Of a DNA stretch of 64,000 bases, positions 9,677-18,217 are shown one piece after another (the stretch's first letter is position 1; each line of letters opens with the position of its first letter). The translations under genes were made by a program, and so were the position numbers. This DNA comes from CAWCUZ01 sp963798795 (lineage in GTDB: Bacteria > Acidobacteriota > Vicinamibacteria > Vicinamibacterales > SCN-69-37), in the NCBI GenBank assembly GCA_963798795.1, contig CAWCUZ010000007.1, positions 186,001 through 250,000 on the forward strand, in the 5' to 3' direction. Under the pieces are notes generated by a model that did no database searches, was not told the origin of the DNA, and saw only the letters and a list, made by a program, of their open reading frames with translations.

Positions 9677-11280
9677 CTGACCGGCAGAGGTGCAACTCTC
9701 TCCAGGAAGCCCCGGTCGACAATCGTGGCGGGATCCGCGTCTCTGGCGGCAGCCACGAAGAAATCGCCGGGAAGAAGACCCGACAGATCGAACGTCGCGT
9801 CGGTGCGTGGACGCGCGGTGCGGATGCGAGTGGTGATTCGCGAGTCCGGGTCCACCGGAAACGCCAGAATCGCCACGCCAGTGGCTGCATGACCCTCCGC
9901 ATCCCGTACCGTTCCGCTGAGCGTCAGATTGGGCGTCGTCAGGATGATGATCGCGCGCAGATCCGATACGGAGGCGGGAATGACGAGAAGGTCGCCCGCC
10001 CGCTCGTGCTCACCGACACGCACCGCCTCGACCGTCCAGCTCCACTCGGCGCCGGCGCCTGCACCGGCCGTCGCCGTTACCCGATATCGTCCCGGTACCA
10101 CGTCGCGAAGGCCGAACCGGCCTGCGGCATCGGGACGCAGGGCCAGCGCTGCCTCGCGCTGCCACGGGTACTGTGGAATGAGTCGAACGAGCGCCGCGGC
10201 CTGACGCTGTTCCGCTGGCAGGTCATCGAATTCGATCTGGCCAGCGAGGCTGAGGCCGGGCTCGAGCGGCAAGACGACGTCTGTGGGCTGAGCACCATCC
10301 ACGACCGCGGCGGTTCGACCCCACCCGGTGTGGTCCGTCGTCGTGCGCGCCTCGACCGTGTATCGCCCGGCCGGCACGCTCTCGAAGACGAATCGTCCCG
10401 AGGCGTCCGAGGTGACACTCTCCAGGAATCCGGCGTCCGGCCCTTCCTGGTCGATCGCGACGCGAACGCCTCCGGCAGGTGCGCCACCGTCCATGACGAT
10501 GCCGCGGAGCGCCGTGACGGCTGGTTCAGTCAGCATGAGACGGATCGCCCGTTCGCTTCCGGCCGCCAGCTCCACGGGCACGGCCTCACCGCGCGACACG
10601 ACGCCCGGATAGTAGCCGGTGAACATCGCTGCCGGCGTCGCGCCGCCGGTCTTCATCCATCGAGCTTGGATGGCGTAGCGATCCGCCGGCAGACCGTAGA
10701 GACGAAAGTGACCATGCCCATCGGTGCGGGTCGACGCCAGCACCCCTGCTTCGGTCAGGCTGGGCACCGGTGCGAGTGACCGCGCGTCGCCGGGCCGGTC
10801 GATCACTCGGAGGGCGGTGACCGTGACCGCGCTCGCAGGCCGGCCGTTCACGTCCACGACGTCGCCGCTCACCGCCGCGCCCGGCATCAGGGCCACCCGG
10901 AGGTCGTCGAAGCGGCTGTCGCTCGAGACGACAATCGTGATGCCGGGGTCGTCGTACCGGCGGGCGCCGTACGCCGTCGGGACGTAGCCGGCTCTGGTGG
11001 CCATGACTCGATAGGAACCGGCGGCGACCTCATCGAACCGGAATCGCCCCGCGTTGTCCGCCAGCGTTACCGACGGCGTCGGGTCGGCGAGGTTCGTCAA
11101 CGACACCGTCGCGCGTGGGAGCGGCTGCCCGGAATCTGCCGCCACCACCACGCCCGCGACGATGCCGGTCTGAGTTCGCGCGATCGCGTCGTTGTCGTGT
11201 GGAGTGAGCAACAGCAGCAGGCAAACGGCGGCCGCGGGCAGGCCAGCAGCGCTTCGGACCTGGCGCCCTCCGCGAGGCAT
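9562..11280 (-). CDS. Secreted carboxypeptidase-regulatory-like repeat protein, 3' end replaced
   Basis: About 572 residues starting at the ATG at 11280, which shares one base with the previous gene's stop (TGATG). Signal peptide at 1-30 (AAAVCLLLLLTPHDNDAIA). It then has several beta-sandwich CarboxypepD_reg-like units, marked by GVVVAADSGQPLPRATVSL, GDVVDVNGRPASAVTV, GRFVFESVPAGRYTVEAR and LSGTVRDAEGHAATGV. The normal family ending is lost: after IVDRGFLERVAPLPV the frame runs into DNA that encodes a sigma-factor fragment in another frame. Probably exported or surface-exposed; molecular role unknown. Confidence 0.75.
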   Translation of the reverse strand: MPRGGRQVRSAAGLPAAAVCLLLLLTPHDNDAIARTQTGIVAGVVVAADSGQPLPRATVSLTNLADPTPSVTLADNAGRFRFDEVAAGSYRVMATRAGYVPTAYGARRYDDPGITIVVSSDSRFDDLRVALMPGAAVSGDVVDVNGRPASAVTVTALRVIDRPGDARSLAPVPSLTEAGVLASTRTDGHGHFRLYGLPADRYAIQARWMKTGGATPAAMFTGYYPGVVSRGEAVPVELAAGSERAIRLMLTEPAVTALRGIVMDGGAPAGGVRVAIDQEGPDAGFLESVTSDASGRFVFESVPAGRYTVEARTTTDHTGWGRTAAVVDGAQPTDVVLPLEPGLSLAGQIEFDDLPAEQRQAAALVRLIPQYPWQREAALALRPDAAGRFGLRDVVPGRYRVTATAGAGAGAEWSWTVEAVRVGEHERAGDLLVIPASVSDLRAIIILTTPNLTLSGTVRDAEGHAATGVAILAFPVDPDSRITTRIRTARPRTDATFDLSGLLPGDFFVAAARDADPATIVDRGFLERVAPLPVRPGGGSGRSWPSCARATPNCSYCTAKGCRTRNWPPRCV

Positions 11281-13047
11281 CAGGGGGCCCGCACCTCGAG
11301 GGCGACCGTCGCTCGACCGCCCGCGGTGACGGTGACCGACCGTGCCGTCGCCGCCAGCGATCCGAGGTACTCCGGATCCATCCACATCGCCGGCAGCGTC
11401 GTCACAGCCGTCACGAGATACTCGCCTGGTGGGAGCGTCGCTTCGAACGTGCCGTCGGTCCTGATGAGCGCCTGCTGGATCCGCCGCGGCGCCGGCGTCG
11501 CCACGTAGTCGCCGCGCAGCGCCGGCTCTTTCGGGAAGATGATGACGCGCGCGTCGATGGCCGGCCGCCCTTCCCGATTGCGCACGGTTCCGGAAATCTG
11601 TGTCGGACGATCGTCGAGCGTGAGGACGACGTCGGTCACGTCTGAGTCGGCGAGAACGATCGGACTGCCGAGATGTTCCCGGCCGCCGACCGTGAGCGAC
11701 ACGGGCATCCATCCTCGCACGGCGCCAAGAGAGAGGATGCCGACGACTCAGCGTCCAGGCGGGAGACCCACGGACCCGAAGGAGCCGTCCGCCTCGATAC
11801 GCCCTTGAGGGATGGCGCCGAAGTCCGCCCCGTCTGCGGGCCGGACGATCACAGGCACTGCGGCCAGCGCGTTGGCAGCCGGCGGCGCGCCTGCTCCCGC
11901 GAAGCGCACGTGACCGGTGATCCGGTGTCCAGCGCCGAGCGGCACATCGACACGTGTGGGCTCCCCGCCGCGGACGACGACCGGGACGTCGGCGATCCAT
12001 GTGCTCGCGTCGGGCAGCGGTGTGAGGTCGCTGCGGCCGCGTGGCGGCCCGTTCGAACGAACCGAGCGCAGAAAATCGCCGCCGAACGTGTACAGCGGAT
12101 CGGTGCTCTGCGGAAACTCGCACACGCGGACGCGGGTACTGGCCCTCCGCGACTTGCGGGAACGTGAACGCGCCGCCCGCCGCTGTTGTTGTCCTCAGCT
12201 CGCCCAGGCCGATCGGCTCGCCGGCGGCGCCAACCGGCACCAGGTGCACGGTCAGGACGGACTGGCCGGCTCCGGCTCCCAGCACCGTGCCGGACAGCGA
12301 TCCGTATCGGCGCGTCGAGTCGACGACGACGTCGGCCGTTGCGGTCGTGCCAGCGTCCAGGACGAGCGGGAGCGCGGCGGCCGGATCGTTCGCCGCCGGG
12401 GCGTACGTCGGCGGCACTTCCGCAGCGCCGCGAAGCTGCGGCGGGCGGACCGAGACGACGTACGAACCGGGTGCGAGACCGCCGATGGCGTAGTGGCCGG
12501 TGTCGTCCGTGCGCTTGCTGGCCGCGGTGGCGCGGACCCAGCGCTGCCCGCCCGCGGCGTAGATTCGTGTGAAGAGCACGACGCTGGCGCCCGCGATCGG
12601 ATTGCCCTGTTCGTCCGCGACACGCCCCGCGATGCCGCTCTCCGGCCAGAGCCTGATCACCAGCGGCGGCGCCGCGTCACCGTCGATCAGTCGCCAGAGT
12701 CCCGATGCCGCATACGTGTCGGCGGGTCCGAGCTGGCGCGGGAAGCCCGGCAGGAACCCCGGCTTGGTCGCCTGCACGTTTGCGGTCGAGATGCCCGCAG
12801 GGGCGGCAGCCGAGAACGATCCGTCCGGGGCCGTCTGAACGGTCTGCGGCTGCGCCCCGGCCCAGCGGAGCGTCACGGTAGCGTCAGACACGCCGCGTCC
12901 CGAGCTGGCGTCCACGACGCGGCCCTGGAGCACGCTTCCAGAGAGGGGGCCCTGCCGCTCGGAGCCCGCATGAACGCCAGCCGAGAAGGCAATGGAGACG
13001 GCAATCGCCGCCCATCTCGTCGTCCACACTCCACTTGGCTCTGGCAT
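11280..13047 (-). pseudogene. Secreted carboxypeptidase-regulatory-like protein, frameshift and in-frame stop
   Basis: Starts at the ATG at 13047, overlapping the VWA gene stop by one base. Signal peptide WAAIAVSIAFSAGVHA, then CarboxypepD_reg-like units such as LQGRVVDASSGRGVSDATV, GRVADEQGNPIAGASVV and ITGHVRFAGAGAPPA. The frame changes near 12137-12140 (after VAEGQY, an extra base), and a TGA stop lies at 11748-11750 after GLPPGR, beyond which homology continues in the same frame to 11280. It is a paralogue of the next gene in the same operon. Two lesions in one gene suggest decay, but base-calling error is possible. Confidence 0.75.
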
Positions 13048-14096
13048 CAGCCCGCGTGCGTACAATAGCAGGCCATCTCCCCGGTTTCCCACTCCTGGGT
13101 CTGCTCGTCGAACTGGCAGTTGTTCGAGCGCCATACGTCATCGGTCCATGTGGACGAACACTGCGATGCACACGCTTCGTCGCAGTTCGGAGAGCCCTCG
13201 GATGCGAGCTCCTGCTTGCCCGTTCCTGCGTTGTATCCGCCACGGGTGTGCACCGACACCCGCCGTCCTCGCACCCGGACGGTGACGTCATGCCACCCGT
13301 CGCCTGCCTTCACGCCGTGCGGCACGTAGGTCAGCACGTAGGACTCGCGCAACTGCGAAAGACGCTCCGCGAGCTTCTTACCGAGGTTTCGATCGGTGGC
13401 TGAGTAGACGCGGCCGTCGGTATCGTGCGCCAGCGTTTCCGGATCCTGGAGGCCTGGGCCGAACTGGTCGTCACTGCCCGGGTCCCATGGCGCCTTGATC
13501 AAGTCCACGCTGACGCCCGCGCGGTCCAGCGTTTCTGCGACCGCCTTCTTCTGAAGCCAGCTCGCGTTGTCCATGCCGTCGCTGATGAGGACGACCAGGG
13601 GCTGGCCCGAGTCCTCGGCAATCACGCCTGCCGCGGCCATCACTCCGTCCCAGACGGTCGACCGGGGCACCGCGCCGGCGCCGAGGTGGGGCAGGGCATC
13701 GAGCCCGCGCCTGAGTGCCGTTCGATCGATTGTCGGCGGCACGAGTCCGACGACGCGATCGGAGAACGTGATCAGGGCCGCCCGATCTTCCGGCGCCAGG
13801 CTGGCGACGACCTGGTCCGCAGCCTTCAGCGTTGCAGCAAAGTCGGGTGCGCGGATGCTCAGGCTCGTGTCCACCAGCAGGCCCACGCTCACGTGTCCCG
13901 CCCACGCCGCCGCGTCGACCTGCTGCGGGACGCCTTCGTCACGGACCTCGAAATCCTCGGGCCCGAGGCCCTCGACCGCTTTGCCCGAGGCCGTGACGTA
14001 GGCGGTGATGCGAACGCCGTGGGTGGTGGTGCGTAGCGGTTGCTGCTGCGGCCAGGCCAAGACGGCTGCGGAGGCTGCCGCGAGGACAAAGCGCAT
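13047..14096 (-). CDS. Secreted VWA-domain protein with Cys-rich tail
   Basis: About 349 residues from the ATG at 14096, two bases after the TPR gene. Signal peptide 1-16. An N-terminal beta domain contains VRITAYVTASGKAVEGL and DFEVRDEG, the hallmark of acidobacterial VWFA-related proteins. The VWA domain has the MIDAS motif DTSLS (GLLVDTSLSIRAPDF) and later LISDGMDNAS. The last ~50 residues form an unusual tail with six cysteines (NCDEACASQC, NNC, ACYC). It is the fourth gene of a minus-strand run beginning with a DsbA-like oxidoreductase, which fits disulfide formation in the tail after export. Confidence 0.88.
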   Translation of the reverse strand: MRFVLAAASAAVLAWPQQQPLRTTTHGVRITAYVTASGKAVEGLGPEDFEVRDEGVPQQVDAAAWAGHVSVGLLVDTSLSIRAPDFAATLKAADQVVASLAPEDRAALITFSDRVVGLVPPTIDRTALRRGLDALPHLGAGAVPRSTVWDGVMAAAGVIAEDSGQPLVVLISDGMDNASWLQKKAVAETLDRAGVSVDLIKAPWDPGSDDQFGPGLQDPETLAHDTDGRVYSATDRNLGKKLAERLSQLRESYVLTYVPHGVKAGDGWHDVTVRVRGRRVSVHTRGGYNAGTGKQELASEGSPNCDEACASQCSSTWTDDVWRSNNCQFDEQTQEWETGEMACYCTHAG

Positions 14097-14098
14097 CG

Positions 14099-15244
14099 CT
14101 ACCGGATCCGGATGTAGGGGCGCAGCGCCTTGAGCCGCGCGGCCGCCAGCATCCCACCGTGTTGTTCTACGTCGTATGTCGCCCACGGATCTGGCATCCG
14201 GCCGAGACCCGTCTGCGAGGACGGAATGAGCGCGTCAGCCGCCAGGCGCCAGCCCTCAGCCGATTCGCCGCGCGAGACCAGCAGTCGGCCGAACGCCAGT
14301 CGCGCGGCCTGACCGCCCGGGTCATCGAGAATCGCGCCGCGGTAGTCTTCAATGGCGGCGTCGGACGCGCCGGTCTCTTCGTGCAGCTGTCCAAGAAAGA
14401 GTCCCGCCAGGTAGGCCATGGCCTCCCGACCGAAACTCCTCGCCTCCTCTCTGGCCAGCCGCAGTTCGCGCTCCGCCTCGCCGCGCCGATCGAGGAGCCA
14501 GATGACGTGGCCGAGCCGGACGCGTGCCTCGACGGCTGAGGGATCGAGGTCCAATGCTTTCCGGAAGCGCTCAATCGCTTCGTCGGCCTCCGGACCGAAC
14601 TGGCCGTGCGAAGTCGCGTACGTGATCTGCTCATCGCCGAACCAGTATCCGTTCGGGCCGCCCTCGATACGCCGCATTGCGTATTCCATCCGTGATCCCA
14701 GAGCGAGCTGCACGACCGGGTCATCCGGAAACCACGCGGCCAGGTCACTCCCAACGTCTCCCGTGAACGATCCAAACAGTTGCACCAGGCGGACGTCGCG
14801 GCAGAACGCTTTCAGGCGCACGTCGTCGTTCTCGGTCGCTCTACGATATAGATCGTTGATCAGGCGTTCGGCCGAGTCGTGATGAACGGCCCATGTCTTC
14901 GGATCGCGGCCGCCGGGCCGACGCGCCATGCCGGCCTCGAGGTGCAGGAGAAGAATCGCCGCACTCTCCCACACGTCATCGGATGACAGCGGGCCAAGTC
15001 GCGAGTTCAGGGCACCGACAGACCACGTGGCAAACGCCGATACAGCCGCATCCGCGTCGCCAGTCCGATAGCTGTGCAGCAGGTTCTCGAACGTCGTCTG
15101 GAGCGATAACGCGCCCGCCGGCCTTGGAACGGCATTGGACACGAGGATCGCGACGACAAGAACCAGCAGAAACCGGCTGGTCCGTCGACGGCACTGAACG
15201 GCTAGTTGACCCACCTCGGCACGCACACCTTGCAGCCACCGCAA
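14099..15244 (-). CDS. Secreted TPR-repeat protein
   Basis: Up to 381 residues. The ATG at 15244 overlaps the preceding gene by 43 bases; a shorter start is possible but none is clearly better. A hydrophobic segment at about 24-42 (RFLLVLVVAILVSNAV) is a signal peptide or anchor. TPR-like helical pairs lie at about 205-330: AIERFRKALDLDPSAVEARV, GEAERELRLAREEARSFG and AIEDYRGAILDDPGGQAARL. Likely a periplasmic scaffold for the secreted proteins of the same operon. It does not carry the operon's Cys-rich theme. Confidence 0.82.
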   Translation of the reverse strand: MRWLQGVRAEVGQLAVQCRRRTSRFLLVLVVAILVSNAVPRPAGALSLQTTFENLLHSYRTGDADAAVSAFATWSVGALNSRLGPLSSDDVWESAAILLLHLEAGMARRPGGRDPKTWAVHHDSAERLINDLYRRATENDDVRLKAFCRDVRLVQLFGSFTGDVGSDLAAWFPDDPVVQLALGSRMEYAMRRIEGGPNGYWFGDEQITYATSHGQFGPEADEAIERFRKALDLDPSAVEARVRLGHVIWLLDRRGEAERELRLAREEARSFGREAMAYLAGLFLGQLHEETGASDAAIEDYRGAILDDPGGQAARLAFGRLLVSRGESAEGWRLAADALIPSSQTGLGRMPDPWATYDVEQHGGMLAAARLKALRPYIRIR

Positions 15245-15879
15245 TAATAGGTGCTACCGTGATACCAATCAGGAATGTCAATACATTTCCATCCTGAGTC
15301 GCAGTCGGTTGGCAGGTTACATGTCGTCGTCACCGACGGAAGATCCTGCAGAACACACTGATCCGTCACACACAAGTAGGTATAGCCGTCAAAATCCGGG
15401 CAGTCGCTGTCCTGAGCGCAATAGCCCGTGGCCATGCAGTCTGTACAGTCCTTCGGCTCCCCCCGATCGCACTTCCCGTTGTCGTTGCACGACGAGGAGT
15501 AGTTGCAGCTTCCGCAATCGTCAGGGCAGTTCTCGCAGTTCTCGCCCTGTTCACAACCGTTCTGACCGCACGCCGGGGCCGAGATGCATGCGCCGCAGTC
15601 GTCTTCGCAGCTCCCGCACGATTCATTCACCGTGAGGTCGCAGATGCCGTCGCCACAGCACTCCGCGTCTTCGTCGTAGACGCCGTACTCGAGACACGTG
15701 ATGGCGTTGCCGTTCTCGTACTCCATCAGGTCGACGTAGCACGCCTCCTCGCACGACGTGGAGGTGGTGCAGTACTCCTCGCAGATGTGCGGCGGTCGGG
15801 CCGCGAGCAGGCCCCGGCCGCTCCCCTCGATGGCGACGAATGCCACGATCAGAAACAGCAACGATTGTATGCGCCTCAT
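15202..15879 (-). CDS. Secreted 32-cysteine repeat protein
   Basis: 225 residues with a signal peptide (MRRIQSLLFLIVAFVAIEG), followed by 32 cysteines. Three related units share the pattern CGDGICDLTVNESC-GSC, CGQNGCEQGENC-ENC and CNDNGKCDRGEPKDC, often ending DDCGxC; similar units occur in myxobacterial and other secreted Cys-rich proteins. The start ATG at 15879 is preceded by GGAGGG. It follows the DsbA-like gene by 24 bases, so the two are probably cotranscribed and the oxidoreductase likely forms its disulfides. Likely a surface or secreted adhesive or structural protein; no enzymatic motif is visible. Confidence 0.85.
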   Translation of the reverse strand: MRRIQSLLFLIVAFVAIEGSGRGLLAARPPHICEEYCTTSTSCEEACYVDLMEYENGNAITCLEYGVYDEDAECCGDGICDLTVNESCGSCEDDCGACISAPACGQNGCEQGENCENCPDDCGSCNYSSSCNDNGKCDRGEPKDCTDCMATGYCAQDSDCPDFDGYTYLCVTDQCVLQDLPSVTTTCNLPTDCDSGWKCIDIPDWYHGSTYYCGGCKVCVPRWVN

Positions 15880-15903
15880 TGTGTGCCCTCCACCCGCCCG
15901 TGT

Positions 15904-16653
15904 CTACTGTCCTGTGGTGCCGGTCCCGATGGCGCGGTCCAGCGCCTGCTCGAACTGGGCCGAGGAACCCGCGCCCGAGAGTCGATCGACGACCCTGACC
16001 TTGCCATCAGCCTGGATTCGCCCGACGAAGAAGGTCGGCGTGCCGGTGACCGCCAGGGCCTGGGCCGACAGTTCGTCGGCGTGCACAGCTCGGACTTCCT
16101 GGCCATCCAGGCAGGCCGTGAAGATGCCCTTGTCGAGGCCGATAGCCGCCGCGTCGGCCAGGAGATCCGGCGCGTCCAGCCGTTTCTGATCCGCAAACAG
16201 ACGATCGTGCATCTCCCAGAAGCGGTGCTGCATTCCAGCGCATGCAGCCGCCTCGGCCGCTTTCCCCGCGAAAGGATGGATGCTGCGCAGCGGAAAGTGC
16301 CTGAAGGCAAGAAGCACCCGGCCCGGAGTCACGTACTTGTCGACCAGGGCGGGCAGGGTATCCCGCACGAACATTCCGCAGAAGGGGCACTGAAAGTCCG
16401 AGTACTCGATCAGGACGACCGGCGCCGTGCGGCTGCCGCGCAATGCCGCGCCCTCGAGCGAAACGGGCTCTGTGGGCAACGGTGCGGGCGGTCTCGCGGC
16501 CGGAGGTCGCGCGGCGCGCGCGGTGACGGCCTTCGGAGAGGCGCCGCCCCCTGCGTACAGCCTGTAGAGGAGCGCGGCGGCCACGGCGATCGTGAGCAGC
16601 AGCGCGACGATTTCCAGAACCGCACGAATCCGGTCGGTCCGGCCAGCCCTCAT
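15904..16653 (-). CDS. DsbA-like membrane-anchored thioredoxin-fold oxidoreductase
   Basis: 249 residues. One N-terminal membrane helix (about 11-31), a Pro/Ala-rich linker to about 65, then a DsbA/DSBA-like thioredoxin domain with the redox motif C89-P-F-C92 (YSDFQCPFCG) and the cis-proline at T205-P206 (VTGTPTFFVG). The helical insertion between them carries RFWEMHDRLFADQ. It belongs to the DsbA_4/BdbD-type subgroup and should oxidise cysteines in exported proteins. It leads a minus-strand operon whose next gene encodes a 32-Cys secreted protein. A TATACA -10 box lies upstream at 16682-16687 and AAAAGGAGC serves as ribosome binding site. Confidence 0.92.
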   Translation of the reverse strand: MRAGRTDRIRAVLEIVALLLTIAVAAALLYRLYAGGGASPKAVTARAARPPAARPPAPLPTEPVSLEGAALRGSRTAPVVLIEYSDFQCPFCGMFVRDTLPALVDKYVTPGRVLLAFRHFPLRSIHPFAGKAAEAAACAGMQHRFWEMHDRLFADQKRLDAPDLLADAAAIGLDKGIFTACLDGQEVRAVHADELSAQALAVTGTPTFFVGRIQADGKVRVVDRLSGAGSSAQFEQALDRAIGTGTTGQ

Positions 16654-16802
16654 CTGGTGCTCCTTTTACTCCGACGTTCAATGTATAGACGCCCGAACAT
16701 GCCCGAATTTGTCGCGGTGTCGCAGGAGTCATCTCGAATGCCTCACTGTCCTGTGGTGTGGCCGCGCGCCCTTTGTTACCCTCTCATCTGGAGCGGCTCC
16801 CC

Positions 16803-17612
16803 ATGGCCTCCGGCTTGCTTGACGACGCGGCCGCTGTGGATCGAGCGATTCGCGCCGTGGCGAAGCGCATCGCTGGCGCCGCGGACTGGGAAGACCTGGC
16901 GCAGCACCTCTGGATTCATGTCCTCACCAAGAGGGACACCATCGAAGCCGGCTTCGGAGGGCGGGCGTCAATCGCGACCTACCTGTCAGTCGTGCTTCGC
17001 AACGCGGCCTGCTCATGGTGTCGAAGCCGCGGCAGGTATCGACGACGGTTGATGCTGGTGGATCTCGATGATGCGGGCTGGCAGGACGCGCGGGCCGCGG
17101 TATTGTCACCAGCGATCCATTCAAGCTCCGGAGACCAGCAGGAACGATTTCGAGCGGCCTGGCGCGCGCTCCCGCCGGAGGATCGCGCGTTCCTCCTTGA
17201 CGCGTGCTCGGGCCGTGGCATGATGCGGACGCTCGCCGCGCAGCACGGTTTGACGCTCCAGGCGGGATACAGTCGGTACCACCGCTTGCTGCGGAGGCTC
17301 CGCGAGGCGGTTGGCGGGCCGGTGTCTAACCGCCCAAAGCCCAAAGCCCAAAGCCGACAGGCCGCAGGCGACGGCGCATGCGGCCGCAGTAGAATCAGGC
17401 GTGCGCGCGCTCGCGATCTGGAAGGCAGTGGCGACGGACGAGGCCGATCTGCTCGGGACCTTCGTGCGCCTGCTCGAAGACGGTCACGTGCGGTACTGCG
17501 TGATCGGCGGACAGGCAGTCAACGCGTACGTCGAACCGCTCGTCAGTCTGGATCTCGATGTCGCCGTGGCCGCCGATCAACTCGAGGCGCTGGAACGGCG
17601 GCTGCCGGGTGA
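16803..17612 (+). CDS. Sigma-70-like factor whose 3' end reads through a heptamer repeat
   Basis: The recognisable part spans about 175 residues: AIRAVAKRIAGAADWEDLAQ and HLWIHV (region 2.1-2.2), ASIATYLSVVLRNAAC (2.3-2.4), and a C-terminal region with FRAAWRALPPEDRAFL and YSRYHRLLRRLRE in place of a canonical region 4. After about 17330 the frame runs through CCCAAAG repeats and then through low-complexity Arg-rich sequence to the stop at 17612, overlapping the next gene by 212 bases. The original stop has probably been lost to the repeat. A GTG or ATG further upstream (16758) is possible; ATG 16803 has GGAGCGG before it. Confidence 0.7.
   Translation: MASGLLDDAAAVDRAIRAVAKRIAGAADWEDLAQHLWIHVLTKRDTIEAGFGGRASIATYLSVVLRNAACSWCRSRGRYRRRLMLVDLDDAGWQDARAAVLSPAIHSSSGDQQERFRAAWRALPPEDRAFLLDACSGRGMMRTLAAQHGLTLQAGYSRYHRLLRRLREAVGGPVSNRPKPKAQSRQAAGDGACGRSRIRRARARDLEGSGDGRGRSARDLRAPARRRSRAVLRDRRTGSQRVRRTARQSGSRCRRGRRSTRGAGTAAAG
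17334..17357. repeat. Heptamer array, unit CCCAAAG
   Basis: Three and a half copies of a 7-base unit (CCCAAAG) located at the 3' end of the sigma-like gene. The unit length matches the other 7-8 bp arrays of the window. Confidence 0.7.
17390..17395 (+). promoter_or_regulatory. -10 box TAGAAT directly upstream of a GTG start
   Basis: TAGAAT ends five bases before the GTG at 17401, so transcription would begin at or next to the start codon (leaderless). Confidence 0.5.
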
Positions 17613-17922
17613 GTTCCGCATCGAGCGCTTTCCGCACAGCCTCAACATCTCGCACCCTGACTCACAACTGCGCATTCAGATTCGGACCGCCCCGCGCTAC
17701 GCCGGGTTTGTGGAGCGCGGTCGCGAACAGGTCGTCCTGGGGATGCGGATGCGGGTCGCGGCCATCGAAGACGTCCTGCAGGGCAAGGTGTGGGCCGCAT
17801 CGGACGCGACGCGCCAGAGCAGCAAGCGCCAGAAGGACCTGGCCGACATCGCGCGGCTGCTCGAATCGCGTCCGGACCTGCGGCACCGCGTGCCCGCCGA
17901 CCTCCTCGCCCGACTTGCCTGA
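17401..17922 (+). CDS. Nucleotidyltransferase-like protein (AbiEii/AbiGii-type fold)
   Basis: About 173 residues from the GTG at 17401. The core YCVIGGQAVNAYVEPLVSLD and LDVAV gives the GG-x-A and D-x-D pattern of minimal nucleotidyltransferases; RIQIRTAPRY carries a further strand; AAIEDVLQGKVWAASDATR and KRQKDLADIARLLES are typical of AbiEii/AbiGii-type toxins and related housekeeping proteins. The third acidic residue is not evident. No antitoxin-like partner is adjacent, so I do not call it a toxin. An alternative upstream start in the same frame would reach into the repeat. Confidence 0.75.
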   Translation: MRALAIWKAVATDEADLLGTFVRLLEDGHVRYCVIGGQAVNAYVEPLVSLDLDVAVAADQLEALERRLPGEFRIERFPHSLNISHPDSQLRIQIRTAPRYAGFVERGREQVVLGMRMRVAAIEDVLQGKVWAASDATRQSSKRQKDLADIARLLESRPDLRHRVPADLLARLA

Positions 17923-18217
17923 ACGTCCCCGAGCCCGCTCTGACCCCGGCCGCGTCCCAACCTGGCACCTGGATGCTCTGATGCTGGTCAGAGCCGGGCC
18001 ACCATGAAGGTCATGAAGGCCGGACGGATCACGTGCGTGGAGACCGTGCGTCTGCTGCCTTGTGCCGGGCCCCAGCAGGGTTTGACACGAACCTCACGAA
18101 GGTCACCAAGATGGCAGCGTCTGGACCGGCTGGCGCCAGCCGGTCAGCCCTTCATGTCCTTCATGGTGAATTCGGATCCGGACAAGGGCACTTGGTGCCG
18201 GGTTTTCCGCAGGGCCA
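17923..18217. repeat. Gene-free segment with fold-back repeats (CATGAAGG)
   Basis: No gene is seen. CACCATGAAGGTCATGAA (18000-18017) and its near-perfect inverted copy (18151-18168, 17 of 18 bases) enclose 133 bases that contain further degenerate copies (CACGAAGGTCACCAAG near 18094-18109). It is one of several fold-back repeat segments in the window. Confidence 0.65.

Noticed and set aside
17401..17922. AbiE-type abortive infection toxin
   Set aside because: No antitoxin partner and an incomplete active-site pattern; kept as nucleotidyltransferase-like only.
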